DNA of 53,416 bases from Acinetobacter baretiae (GTDB lineage: Bacteria; Pseudomonadota; Gammaproteobacteria; Pseudomonadales; Moraxellaceae): NCBI RefSeq assembly GCF_015627105.1, contig NZ_VTDM01000020.1:1-53416 (forward strand), given 5' to 3'. Within the stretch, counting starts at the first letter, position 1. Each line of letters begins with the position of its first letter. The position numbers were made by a program, and so were the translations under genes. The notes beneath the pieces were generated by a model. The model made no database searches. It worked only from the letters and a program-made list of their open reading frames with translations, and was not told the DNA's origin. Below are positions 25,439-32,734 of this stretch, one piece after another.

Positions 25439-26319
25439 TGAGCTCAATGAACATTCAACTAATGGCACTCGTTGATACACTCAATGAGCGTCCTATCGCA
25501 TTCAACAAGCACTATGTAGACCTAGGTTGTGGCATCACAGGGGCCTTGATGTTGTCTCAACTGGTGTACTGGACAAAGAAGACAAATAACGCCAATGGGT
25601 GGATTTACAAGACAGGTGTAGAGTGGACCGAAGAAACAGGCTTATCTCGTCGTGAGCAGGAAACAGCACGTAATAAGCTTAAAGAATTAGGCTTCATTAC
25701 AGAGCACAAACACGGTGTTCCATGCAAAGTATTTTTCAAGGTTGAATACGAAGTTTTATACCAAGCATTAATCAATTTGGCACAAGAAAAACCATGTGCG
25801 AAACGTACAAACAAGTCTGCACGAAACCGACAAGCTAGTTTGCACGAAACCGACAAGCTAGTTTGCACGAAAGCGCCAAACTGTGATGGCGGAATCCGCC
25901 AAACTAATACAGAGAGTACTACAGAGAATACAACAGAGAGTACTACAGATATTAAGAGCGTAACGCACACACGCAAAACCAAACCTTCAAAATTCTCATT
26001 TGAAAAATCACTTTTGAAACTTGGAGCAAACAAACAATTCGTATCTGAGTTCATGCAAGTGCGAAAAGCAAAACATGCAGTCGACTCACAAACCGCATTC
26101 AACAGATTCATCTCTGAACAACAAAAATCAGGCAAGTCACTCGATGAAGTCTTAGAGCTTTGCATTGTGAACTCTTGGAAAAGTTTCAATGCCAGCTGGG
26201 ATTCAGTGAGGCCAAAGCAAAACAATACTCAACAACAACCACAAAGCTCAAACCGTTGGTCTGAAATTCAAGAACTCATCGAAAAAGAGGAGCAAGGCGA
26301 TGAATACCATGGTTTCTAA
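25438..26319 (+). CDS. O-like phage replication initiator (winged helix)
   Basis: A 293-aa protein. The N-terminal half is a winged helix of the type seen in phage replication proteins: CGITGALMLSQLVYWTKKTNNANGWIYKTG (broken by variable residues), EWTEETGLSRREQETARNKLKELGFI. A low-complexity linker rich in Thr/Ser/Glu follows, and the C-terminal helical part resembles DnaT/O-type partner-binding regions. The linker DNA carries two and a half 23-bp repeats, as lambda ori lies inside O, so the protein probably binds its own gene to start replication and recruit the P-like loader encoded next. The two genes overlap by 20 bases. Confidence 0.75.
   Translation: MSSMNIQLMALVDTLNERPIAFNKHYVDLGCGITGALMLSQLVYWTKKTNNANGWIYKTGVEWTEETGLSRREQETARNKLKELGFITEHKHGVPCKVFFKVEYEVLYQALINLAQEKPCAKRTNKSARNRQASLHETDKLVCTKAPNCDGGIRQTNTESTTENTTESTTDIKSVTHTRKTKPSKFSFEKSLLKLGANKQFVSEFMQVRKAKHAVDSQTAFNRFISEQQKSGKSLDEVLELCIVNSWKSFNASWDSVRPKQNNTQQQPQSSNRWSEIQELIEKEEQGDEYHGF
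25818..25873 (+). repeat. Origin-like iterons inside the O-like gene
   Basis: A 23-bp unit starting TGCACGAAACCGACAAG occurs at 25818-25840 and 25841-25863, with a partial third copy from 25864. Because 23 is not a multiple of three, the two full copies are read in different frames, so the repeat is kept as DNA and not as peptide. A GGCGG-AAT-CCGCC hairpin follows at 25888-25900. Confidence 0.75.
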
Positions 26320-27028
26320 TCTTACGAATACTCAAGCTGAAGTACAGCCAATCAAATCGGCTCAATTGGTTGCTGTATTCAAATCTATCGTACCTCGCTC
26401 ATTTGAAAAAACATTCGATGGTATGCCAACAGAAGCAATCAACACTGCCATGAAAATCTGTATCGATGGCTTAACACGAGATCAAATTAATTTCGGTTTA
26501 GCTCAAGTACGTGATAACGGATTTTGTCCAGACTTGGCAATGTTTCGCAAATGGTGTTTGGGAGTTGTTGGCTTTGGTACTGAACAACAACGAGCGATTG
26601 ATTCATTCAAGGGTCGCAATGCTGCACTAGCAAACATTGTGAAATGGTGTAGCAAAAAAAGTACGCCCATTACAACGGCAGAACGTGAAGCGTATGTGAG
26701 ATCGATTGATTTATTTAGCACACTGAACACTGTAAAAAATCATGAGAGAGCATCTTATTACGCGTATGAGGCGTTCAAAGAGAACTATGTGGACGTGGTT
26801 AAGGAATTTGTGGAACAAGGGCTTACACAAGAGCTATGGAAGAGACCTGATGCGATTGAGCCACCAGTGGGTCTTTCCAGTAAACCGAAATTAAAAATAG
26901 ATCAACATACACCAGAACAAGAAAAATGGCTCAAGGCGAAAACAAAGGAATTGATGGATACAGGATTGTCATATCCATCTGCACTTCTTAAAGCGATGTC
27001 AGAAATACGTGAAGTGAGGTCGGTATGA
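26300..27028 (+). CDS. P-like replication protein (helicase loader type)
   Basis: A 242-aa protein. The block VAVFKSIVPRSFEKTF ... TRDQINFGLAQVRDNGFCPDLAMFRKWC (residues about 25-90) resembles lambda P proteins, with F-x-P near the start, helical middle and the FCPSxxxFxxWC-type motif. Lambda P loads the host DnaB helicase at the origin bound by O. GAGGAG lies before the ATG. It overlaps the O-like gene, and its stop overlaps the next start (ATGA). Confidence 0.7.
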   Translation: MNTMVSNLTNTQAEVQPIKSAQLVAVFKSIVPRSFEKTFDGMPTEAINTAMKICIDGLTRDQINFGLAQVRDNGFCPDLAMFRKWCLGVVGFGTEQQRAIDSFKGRNAALANIVKWCSKKSTPITTAEREAYVRSIDLFSTLNTVKNHERASYYAYEAFKENYVDVVKEFVEQGLTQELWKRPDAIEPPVGLSSKPKLKIDQHTPEQEKWLKAKTKELMDTGLSYPSALLKAMSEIREVRSV

Positions 27029-27243
27029 GTAGTGGATGTGTAAAAATTGCTTATCAATCAAAAGAAGCCGCTATATCAGACATCCGACATATGAGATCTG
27101 TTCAGGTTCATTTTAGGAAGTTTCATGACAAGAAAGCCAATAAACAAAAGCGTCCTTATTTTTGTCACAAGTGTAATTTTTGGCACACAACAACTATGCC
27201 GAAAGCGATTGAGAAAAGATTATTTAAAGGGGCTGTTGCATGA
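27025..27243 (+). CDS. Small zinc-finger-like phage protein
   Basis: A 72-aa basic protein. RPYFCHKCNFWHTTTMPK carries C-x2-C-x3-H, possibly a small zinc knuckle completed by an upstream His. The rest is basic helix. Such short Cys-His proteins sit among nin-region genes of many phages. ATGA overlaps on both sides show tight coupling. No function known. Confidence 0.55.
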   Translation: MSSGCVKIAYQSKEAAISDIRHMRSVQVHFRKFHDKKANKQKRPYFCHKCNFWHTTTMPKAIEKRLFKGAVA

Positions 27244-27815
27244 AAAAACGTACTAAAAAATACAACCCACATAAGCGTGTTCAAAAGCTTGCATCATTTG
27301 CATCACAGTTACACACGCTAGAAATGACTTTTTGTGTTGATGAAGTAAATGATCGTGTTGATCAGTGGCGTGAAGAAAACAATATTGCAGAGCGAGAATT
27401 AACGCCTAAATCTGTTGTTTATGATGTTTATCACGGTGACTTAATTATCTGTCTTAAAAACTTACTTATTCCACTGGAGCAAGAATGGTTTTTAGGGATT
27501 GATAGTCATTTTTTCAACTATGAAACAGAAGAAGTTGTGACAATCCCTGCTCAATTCACTACACCCAAAATGAGCTTTGAAGAGTTTAGATTTGGTTCAG
27601 AAACAATAAAAATTGATCGTGGTAATGGTCTTAAAACACGTTGGAAAGGCATTAATACTGAGCTGAATGAAATTATTGAAGCAGACGCACCGCAGGGATT
27701 TGAGCGTATCCGTTCAGATGCATTATTTAGAGTGACAACAAACTTCAATAGTGCTGAAGACTATTTTTACTTCAAGCAAGCAAAGTCGCTTAGAAATTTA
27801 GGTGAGGCGGCATGA
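27240..27815 (+). CDS. Hypothetical nin-region protein
   Basis: A 191-aa protein with a very basic start (MKKRTKKYNPHKRVQKLASF), a helical segment and an acidic/beta C-terminal half. No known domain was recognised. It overlaps its neighbours by 4 bases each (ATGA), which fixes the start and marks it as part of the early right operon. Confidence 0.6.
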   Translation: MKKRTKKYNPHKRVQKLASFASQLHTLEMTFCVDEVNDRVDQWREENNIAERELTPKSVVYDVYHGDLIICLKNLLIPLEQEWFLGIDSHFFNYETEEVVTIPAQFTTPKMSFEEFRFGSETIKIDRGNGLKTRWKGINTELNEIIEADAPQGFERIRSDALFRVTTNFNSAEDYFYFKQAKSLRNLGEAA

Positions 27816-27994
27816 CAATAAAAACAAATAAGCGTGGGAATCAGCCATTAGGGGCAACACATTTTGATCCAAAACACGAGGTGTACTACAAGCAAGAGAA
27901 CGGTCAGTGGTTCTATTTTGAGGACGGTTGGGGTGAGTCTTGGGAAAAAGTCACAGTCAAAGTTGATCTGGTGGAAATTGGGGTGTGCACATGA
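27812..27994 (+). CDS. Small hypothetical phage protein
   Basis: A 60-aa protein with many aromatic residues (EVYYKQENGQWFYFEDGWGESWEKV), a pattern common in short phage proteins with a small beta fold. It is unrecognised. ATGA overlap with the upstream gene. Confidence 0.55.
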   Translation: MTIKTNKRGNQPLGATHFDPKHEVYYKQENGQWFYFEDGWGESWEKVTVKVDLVEIGVCT

Positions 27995-28029
27995 ATAAAC
28001 ATGACCAAACCGAGGTGGCAAATGCGTAG
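27991..28029 (+). other. 12-codon open frame bridging two genes
   Basis: ATGAATAAACATG... encodes MNKHDQTEVANA and ends in TAG. It starts in an ATGA overlap with the previous stop and ends overlapping the nuclease start, so it could couple their translation or be the remnant of a lost gene. It is short, so coding is uncertain. Confidence 0.25.
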
Positions 28030-28309
28030 AGCTGCCAAAGTCGATGCCAATCAAACAGAAATTGTCAAAGCATTACGCCAGATCGGGTGCACAGTTGAAC
28101 ACTTGCACTCGGTTGGTCGAGGTTGCCCAGATCTACTGTGCGGTAAAAACGGTATCAATTATTTATTAGAAGTAAAAGACGGTCAAAAAGTTAAATCACA
28201 AAGGAAACTCACAAGCGATCAAGTGGTATGGCATCAGTCATGGCGAGGTCGGGTTTATGTGGTTGAAAGTGTTGAACAGGCTATAACGATAATACAGGGC
28301 AAATTATGA
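28022..28309 (+). CDS. PD-(D/E)XK (VRR-NUC-like) nuclease
   Basis: A 95-aa nuclease-like protein from ATG 28022 (MRRAAKVDANQTEIVKAL), chosen because GAGGTGG lies just before it; an in-frame ATG at 28001 would include that site. The core motif GRGCPDLLCGKNGINYLLEVKDG gives Asp and the ExK pair, as in PD-(D/E)XK enzymes such as VRR-NUC and small Holliday-junction or branch nucleases. It is in the position where lambda-type phages keep RusA/NinG-type resolvases. Confidence 0.75.
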   Translation: MRRAAKVDANQTEIVKALRQIGCTVEHLHSVGRGCPDLLCGKNGINYLLEVKDGQKVKSQRKLTSDQVVWHQSWRGRVYVVESVEQAITIIQGKL

Positions 28310-28980
28310 ATAATGCAGTAAAGGTTTGGGATAAAGAAATCAAAGGCAAGGTCTTTGCAGTTGGGGATTTACACGGTTGTTATAACTTGCTTATTACACG
28401 ACTTAATACGATTGGTTTCGACTTTGAAAATGATCTTTTGGTATCAGTTGGTGATTTGGTTGATCGTGGTCCACAAAACCTAGAGTGTATCTCACTTTTA
28501 GAGCAACCATGGTTTACGGCAGTACGTGGTAATCATGAGGAATTATGTATTCATGGGTTATCTAGCCTTGCACACAAACAATGCCACGTAGGTAATGGTG
28601 GTGAGTGGTTTTATGCTTTGGACAGTACAGAACAAAACGAAATTATCCAAAAGTTTGAGCAATTGCCTATCGTTTTAGAAGTAAGTCACCATGGTAAGAA
28701 GTTTGGTTTTGTACATGGGCACATTGAAGAAAATGATTGGGATGAATTTAAAGCATCATTTTTCAAGGAGTCGCTTCGTGATGCAGATCAGTTGGCAATG
28801 TGGAATAGAAATCGATTCGATAGTGAGAATAAGCAATATACAAAAGTAGGCGGTGTTGATGCGGTTTTCCTTGGTCATACAGTGACACCAAAGCCATTTA
28901 AAAGAGATAACTGTTATTTCATTGATACAGGTGCGGTGCATTGGGCAACTTTGACGGTCTTGGATTTAGATAAGGTTTAA
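28306..28980 (+). CDS. PP2A-like serine/threonine protein phosphatase (NinI type)
   Basis: A metallophosphatase of 224 aa like lambda NinI (lambda PP). The metal-site motifs are in order: FAVGDLHGCY (GDxHG), VSVGDLVDRGP (GDxVDRG), AVRGNHEE (GNHE), GFVHGH and FLGHT. Its target in the cell is unknown. It is co-translated with the upstream nuclease (ATGA). Confidence 0.9.
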   Translation: MNNAVKVWDKEIKGKVFAVGDLHGCYNLLITRLNTIGFDFENDLLVSVGDLVDRGPQNLECISLLEQPWFTAVRGNHEELCIHGLSSLAHKQCHVGNGGEWFYALDSTEQNEIIQKFEQLPIVLEVSHHGKKFGFVHGHIEENDWDEFKASFFKESLRDADQLAMWNRNRFDSENKQYTKVGGVDAVFLGHTVTPKPFKRDNCYFIDTGAVHWATLTVLDLDKV

Positions 28981-28990
28981 GGAGATAAAG

Positions 28991-29545
28991 ATGAGTGCAG
29001 TCACAGCAGAAAAATTTAGTAATTTCGAGTGGTATATGCAGGGGTTGACTGCTTCATCTGCAAGCCTTGAGCCGACAATTCGTAGTACAGGAGCAAAACC
29101 ATTGGACTATCAAGATAAGCTAGGTGTAATTGCCAAGATAGAGACACAACTTGCTAAGTCGGTGGCTTCGCTCGTATTGTTTGGTTATAAATCGCAAAAT
29201 GATTATGAGTATGTGCGTAATCATTTAGCAAATGTGATGATTCTAAATGCGACACAGGATAAGAAACGTGAGCCTGACGGTATAGCGATGTATCATATGG
29301 CGTGGCTAGTCGCTCGTATGGTGATTGATTTTGCTCTAGACCCTGAGTTAGAAAGTGCATACACGGCAAAAGGTCGTTTATTTTATGCGGGAATTAGAGA
29401 AAATCAGATGACTACAAACGTATATCGGTTGACATGGAAGCCATACGAAAACCTAATGACTTTAGCTTTAGAGAGTGCAATCGAAGAAGCCAATAAAACA
29501 ATGGGTGAGTATAAAAAAGAAACAATAAAAGAAGCTAAACTCTAA
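28991..29545 (+). CDS. Last early-right gene; unrecognised, Q-like by position
   Basis: A 184-aa mostly helical protein (IAKIETQLAKSVASLVLFGY, AMYHMAWLVARMVIDFALDP, AYTAKGRLFYAGI, LESAIEEANKTMGEYKK) with AAGGAG before the ATG. I recognise no domain and see no zinc cluster. It is the last gene before the long non-coding region that opens the late operon, which is where lambdoid phages encode the late antiterminator Q, so a late-regulator role is a reasonable but unproven idea. Confidence 0.5.
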   Translation: MSAVTAEKFSNFEWYMQGLTASSASLEPTIRSTGAKPLDYQDKLGVIAKIETQLAKSVASLVLFGYKSQNDYEYVRNHLANVMILNATQDKKREPDGIAMYHMAWLVARMVIDFALDPELESAYTAKGRLFYAGIRENQMTTNVYRLTWKPYENLMTLALESAIEEANKTMGEYKKETIKEAKL

Positions 29546-29682
29546 GCTATCATTTTTGTGATAACTAAGGTAGGATATTTATATAGTGGTCGTATTATAT
29601 AAATATACTGCTTATTCCGTTTTGGCTCGATTATTCGAGCGCCTTACAAGGTTGCACTGTGATTAACGGTGGGCGGAAAATT

Positions 29683-29716
29683 AATAAGCCTGACATTCAA
29701 TTGTTGGGCTTTTTTA
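29683..29716 (+). terminator. Terminator inside the non-coding region
   Basis: AAGCCTGACA / TGTTGGGCTT form a 10-bp stem with two wobble pairs and a 6-base loop, then six T's and ATTGCCT. It could be the tR'-like stop of a short late leader. Confidence 0.7.
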
Positions 29717-29950
29717 TTGCCTGTAGATTAACCACCTACAGAACATGCCATCGAGTAAAAAACCAAAACTAGGGCTATTGGTATGCCCGACCTTAAAGGA
29801 TTGAAAGCAAGTAAAGCAGACCGTGCATGTTAGGTTTGTGTGATTGTGAGTAGTGGTGTATTAGCAGTTGGCCGAGCTAGTATGTCGAAATCTATAGGCT
29901 ATCATTGGGGGTGCTCAAATCTGAGCATACTCCATTGATTAAATATATTC

Positions 29951-29977
29951 ACTCAGCGCAAAGTTGCGCCCAGTCAA
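29951..29977 (+). repeat. 27-base hairpin repeat, copy 1
   Basis: ACTCAGCGCAA-AG-TTGCGCCCAGTCAA. A copy with 24 of 27 identical bases lies at 44810-44836, and the three changes sit in the loop and next to the stem. Confidence 0.75.
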
Positions 29978-30111
29978 ACCAACACATGTTTATAAAAACC
30001 CAAAACATCGACATGACAGTTAGAATGTGTCGATGCAGTAAACATTCAACTAAGAAGCATTTCTTCTGTGTTCAACTATCCGGTATTTCCGGATAGTTAA
30101 TTCTTAACATA

Positions 30112-30153
30112 CCCTGCAAGCCTCTTAACAATGCTCAAATTGCGGGGTTTTTT
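30112..30153 (+). terminator. Terminator ending the non-coding region
   Basis: CCCTGCAA / TTGCGGGG stem (one T-G pair) with a 20-base loop, followed by six T's and ATTGGCA. Confidence 0.6.
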
Positions 30154-30199
30154 ATTGGCAAGTACCGACAATCCCCCCCTATTTAGCTAAGGAGTGCTC

Positions 30200-30373
30200 A
30201 TGAATACATCAGAAGCACGTAAGCACTTACAAGAATATCAAGCTGAACTTAACAAATACCAGAGCTTAGACAGATTGTTAATGAATTATAAAGACATGAT
30301 TCATATCGATAAGAAGATTATTTATCTTAAGCGGTGCATAGCGAACATTAGAGAGCAGATCAATGCTCACTAA
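30200..30373 (+). CDS. 57-aa coiled-coil protein
   Basis: A short gene with an excellent AAGGAG site 5 bases before ATG. The product MNTSEARKHLQEYQAELNKY... is helical throughout, with heptad-like leucines and basic residues near the end. No family is recognised; such proteins occur just before phage lysis or terminase genes. It is the first gene after the non-coding region and overlaps the open upstream part of the next gene. Confidence 0.65.
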   Translation: MNTSEARKHLQEYQAELNKYQSLDRLLMNYKDMIHIDKKIIYLKRCIANIREQINAH

Positions 30374-30434
30374 GGTATTTAGCATATTCGCAACCTTCAT
30401 ACAGTTTTTTAAAACCCAACAAAAGGAAGTCATC

Positions 30435-30641
30435 ATGACTGATTTAGAGCAACAACCACAAACGACAACAGAATCAGCAACAGAAAGCACAATTACGACT
30501 ATCGCAACAGACGCAGAAAACGTAATTAAAAAAGGTGTTGATGATTTGGAAAAGGCATATAGCTTTATTCAGCATGGCGTTGATCTATTAGGCCCTGATG
30601 CTAAATCCGAACTTTTAACACTTGCGATTAAGTTTCTTTAA
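30435..30641 (+). CDS. 68-aa hypothetical phage protein
   Basis: From ATG 30435 (MTDLEQQPQTTTESATES), with AAGGAAG 6 bases upstream. A longer frame from 30363 lacks a good ribosome site. A Thr/Ser-rich start is followed by an amphipathic helix (ENVIKKGVDDLEKAYSFIQHG) and a hydrophobic end (LLTLAIKFL). Unrecognised. Confidence 0.55.
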   Translation: MTDLEQQPQTTTESATESTITTIATDAENVIKKGVDDLEKAYSFIQHGVDLLGPDAKSELLTLAIKFL

Positions 30642-30666
30642 TCCAACAGCTCAAGGATGAGCAACT

Positions 30667-30942
30667 ATGCGAAGTAATCAACGTTTAAACGCGGTTAGAT
30701 CATTGCCGTGTGTGAAGTGTGGTAGTCCCAATTCTCAAGCAGCACATAGTAGCTTTACTGAACATGGGAAAGGGCGAGGTATTAAGGCCAGTGATGAATT
30801 TACGATACCGCTTTGCCATAAGTGCCATTATGAGTTTGACACGTATTCAAGTATGAAGCGTGATGAGTCGAAAGCATGGTTTGAGCAGATGCTGGCTAAG
30901 ACGAATCGAATGCTTAGTTTAGGTGATGGTGAGATTTTTTGA
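30667..30942 (+). CDS. HNH-like/DUF968 (Ref-type) nuclease
   Basis: A 91-aa protein with a Cys4/His cluster: CVKCGS at 15-20, AAHSSF, FTIPLCHKCHYEFD at 46-59. This C-x2-C...H...C-x2-CH pattern with the GRGIKASDEFTIPL block is that of DUF968 and of the P1 Ref RecA-dependent nuclease, both HNH enzymes. It probably acts in phage DNA recombination or maturation. It lies in the small late-leader cluster just before the RelA/SpoT gene. Confidence 0.75.
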   Translation: MRSNQRLNAVRSLPCVKCGSPNSQAAHSSFTEHGKGRGIKASDEFTIPLCHKCHYEFDTYSSMKRDESKAWFEQMLAKTNRMLSLGDGEIF

Positions 30943-31034
30943 TTAAAAAACATATAATATACATATATTTATTAAAAAATTAAACAGCCATTTAAATCTT
31001 TATGCTAACCTGTTGATAAGGCTAGGAGGTTAGT

Positions 31035-32108
31035 ATGAGTGAAGATTTGAAGTTGATTGTACCGGGCACTAATGTTTTGCGTAGGGCCGGAACTACTCTA
31101 ATGAATGACTCTGCTTCAGATATAGAACAAAAAGAGGCTTATGAAGTATTAAATGGATGGAGATCGCTTCATTCATATCCTATTGATGTATTTCAAAAAA
31201 ACCTACGAAGCAAATGTAATCAGTTGAAATTTAGAAGCTTTACGGTAGCTCAGAGACTTAAGAGAATGCCGTCAATAATTTCAAAGCTAAAAAGAAACCC
31301 AAAGATGAATCTTGCGAGGATGCAAGATATTGGTGGGGTTAGGGTGATTCTTCCTTCAATACTAGATGTGGAGAAATTACATGGCGAATTAGTGGGACAG
31401 AATAATCGATTTAACCATGTACCATTATTGCCGTGCCATAATTACATTGAAAAACCAAAGAATGATGGCTATCGTAGTATTCATCAGGTATTTACTTATA
31501 AGAGTAGAGATCATGCAGGTTTAGATGGATTAAAGATAGAACTTCAAATCAGAACGGCATTACAACATTCGTGGGCCACAGCTGTTGAAACGTTGGGGGT
31601 TATTGAGAGTGCATCTATTAAGTCTGGTTTTGGAAGTGATGAAATTAGACGGTTTCTCAAGTTGAGCAGTGCTTTATTTTCTATTAAAGAGGGCACCTCT
31701 GTTGTTGATGAGCTTGCTAATTTAAAGCCATATGACATAGCTAGTGAAGCTAAAGATCTAGAAACCAGACTTCAAATTTTTACAAAGCTTAAAGGGTTAC
31801 AAATTTCTGCTAAACATATTGAGGCGACATCTAAAAGCCAACATGCATACCATCTTTTGATGTTGAAAAAAGAAGATGGTGGCTGGAAAGTAAATGTTAT
31901 GCCTTTTACCAAAGCCCAAGAAAAACTAGCTAAACTAATGTATTCCTCTATGGAAGAGCTAGATAAAACAGAAACGAATGTTGATGTTGTTCTTGTATCT
32001 GTTGGGGATATGAAGGCAATCAAAAAAGCATACCCAAACTATTTCCTTGATACTAACCAGTTCATCAAGGAAATGCAGAATGCATTTAAAAAGTATTTAG
32101 AGCAATAG
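31035..32108 (+). CDS. RelA/SpoT-domain (p)ppGpp-synthetase-like protein encoded by the prophage
   Basis: A 357-aa protein with a nucleotide pyrophosphokinase domain of the RelA/SpoT type. Visible motifs are the basic ATP-site stretch QRLKRMPSIISKLKR (73-87), MQDIGGVRVI (96-105, metal Asp98), EKPKNDGYRSIHQV (139-152, guanine-stacking Tyr146), KIELQIRT (167-174, Glu169) and HSWA (178-181). All residues needed for pyrophosphate transfer seem present. There is no HD hydrolase domain, so it is synthetase-only, like small alarmone synthetases and toxic ToxSAS enzymes. The C-terminal 150 residues, ending in KKAYPNYFLDTNQFI, are an extra domain. It has its own AGGAGG site, an AT-rich promoter gap and a terminator, so it is an independent cassette, possibly for defence against other phages. 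Confidence 0.9.
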   Translation: MSEDLKLIVPGTNVLRRAGTTLMNDSASDIEQKEAYEVLNGWRSLHSYPIDVFQKNLRSKCNQLKFRSFTVAQRLKRMPSIISKLKRNPKMNLARMQDIGGVRVILPSILDVEKLHGELVGQNNRFNHVPLLPCHNYIEKPKNDGYRSIHQVFTYKSRDHAGLDGLKIELQIRTALQHSWATAVETLGVIESASIKSGFGSDEIRRFLKLSSALFSIKEGTSVVDELANLKPYDIASEAKDLETRLQIFTKLKGLQISAKHIEATSKSQHAYHLLMLKKEDGGWKVNVMPFTKAQEKLAKLMYSSMEELDKTETNVDVVLVSVGDMKAIKKAYPNYFLDTNQFIKEMQNAFKKYLEQ

Positions 32109-32138
32109 GATTCAATAGAGGTTTATTTTATAGATTTC

Positions 32139-32169
32139 AAGGGTACATAATTAATTGTGTACCCTTTTT
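32139..32169 (+). terminator. Terminator after the RelA/SpoT-type gene
   Basis: AAGGGTACA / TGTACCCTT, a 9-bp perfect stem with a 10-base loop, followed by T's. It closes the cassette from the late operon. Confidence 0.85.
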
Positions 32170-32197
32170 GTATGTAACTAAACGTGGGGAAATGACG

Positions 32198-32725
32198 ATG
32201 GATCTAAAACAAACATTCGTCATTAAATCCTTTACCGATGTGATGCGAGTACATGGGTTCTTGGGTCAAAACCACAGTGAAGCAGTAGGTGATAATAAGC
32301 CTTTAATTGTGCGAGTGGATCAAAAAGAAGAAACACGAACAAAAGCTCAAAACCGTTTAATCCATATGTGGTTTGGTGAAATAGCCAAAAACATGGGTGA
32401 TACACCAGAGCATGTGAAATTTCTAATGAAAAAGAAATTCTTTGCATCAATTATGGTTCGGGATAATGAAGAATCTAAAGAGCAATATGACTCAGTGATT
32501 CAGTTTAAAAAAGTGATTAAACAACTAGATGAGAGTGAGCAAGAACATTATTGGGTGCGGTACAACAATCTGGTGAGAATGTTTGTTAAAGATCACCTAA
32601 AAACACATACAGCAACAACAAAACAGCTATCAGAGTTTTGCGACAAGATTCATGACTTTGCATCGATTACTTTGGGGCTACACTTGACGTGTCCTGATGA
32701 TTTGAAGTGGGCTTTAGAAAAATAG
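32198..32725 (+). CDS. NinB-like recombination protein
   Basis: A 175-aa protein. The pattern RVDQKEETRTKAQNRLIHMWFGEIAK, PEHVKFLMKKKF, and a C-terminal TATTKQLSEFCDKIHDFA fits lambda NinB (Orf), a recombination mediator that binds ssDNA and SSB. The start at ATG 32198 (MDLKQTFVIKSF) is 7 bases from GGGGA; ATG 32192 would be too close. It sits directly upstream of the terminase genes, separated from the other nin-type genes by the regulatory region and the RelA/SpoT cassette. Confidence 0.75.
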   Translation: MDLKQTFVIKSFTDVMRVHGFLGQNHSEAVGDNKPLIVRVDQKEETRTKAQNRLIHMWFGEIAKNMGDTPEHVKFLMKKKFFASIMVRDNEESKEQYDSVIQFKKVIKQLDESEQEHYWVRYNNLVRMFVKDHLKTHTATTKQLSEFCDKIHDFASITLGLHLTCPDDLKWALEK

Positions 32726-32734
32726 GAGAACATC

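Larger units (their letters stand above)
29546..30199 (+). ncRNA. Hairpin-rich non-coding region between early and late genes (candidate structured RNA)
   Basis: About 650 bases with no convincing gene but at least eight stem-loops. They are an 11-bp A/T inverted repeat (29575-29585 with 29596-29606), GCTCGA/TCGAGC (29625-29640), a terminator (29683-29716), CTGTAG/CTACAG (29721-29741), TGCTCA/TGAGCA (29912-29927), GCGCAA/TTGCGC (29956-29969), CATCGACA/TGTCGATG (30006-30035), the perfect 10-bp AACTATCCGG/CCGGATAGTT (30074-30098), and a second terminator (30112-30153). It may be a PR'-like late leader, one or two small RNAs, or both. Confidence 0.45.

Noticed and set aside
25818..25873. Repeats as a CRISPR array
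   Set aside because: The units are directly adjacent with no spacers and lie inside a coding gene; they fit origin iterons.
25605..26225. A 206-codon open frame antisense to the O-like replication gene
   Set aside because: It has no ribosome site, lies wholly opposite a well-supported gene, and its sequence is Ser/Leu/Cys-rich noise of the type produced by antisense frames.
29905..30096. A 63-codon frame in the hairpin-rich region
   Set aside because: No ribosome site or family likeness, and it runs through three stem-loops; non-coding structure explains the DNA better.
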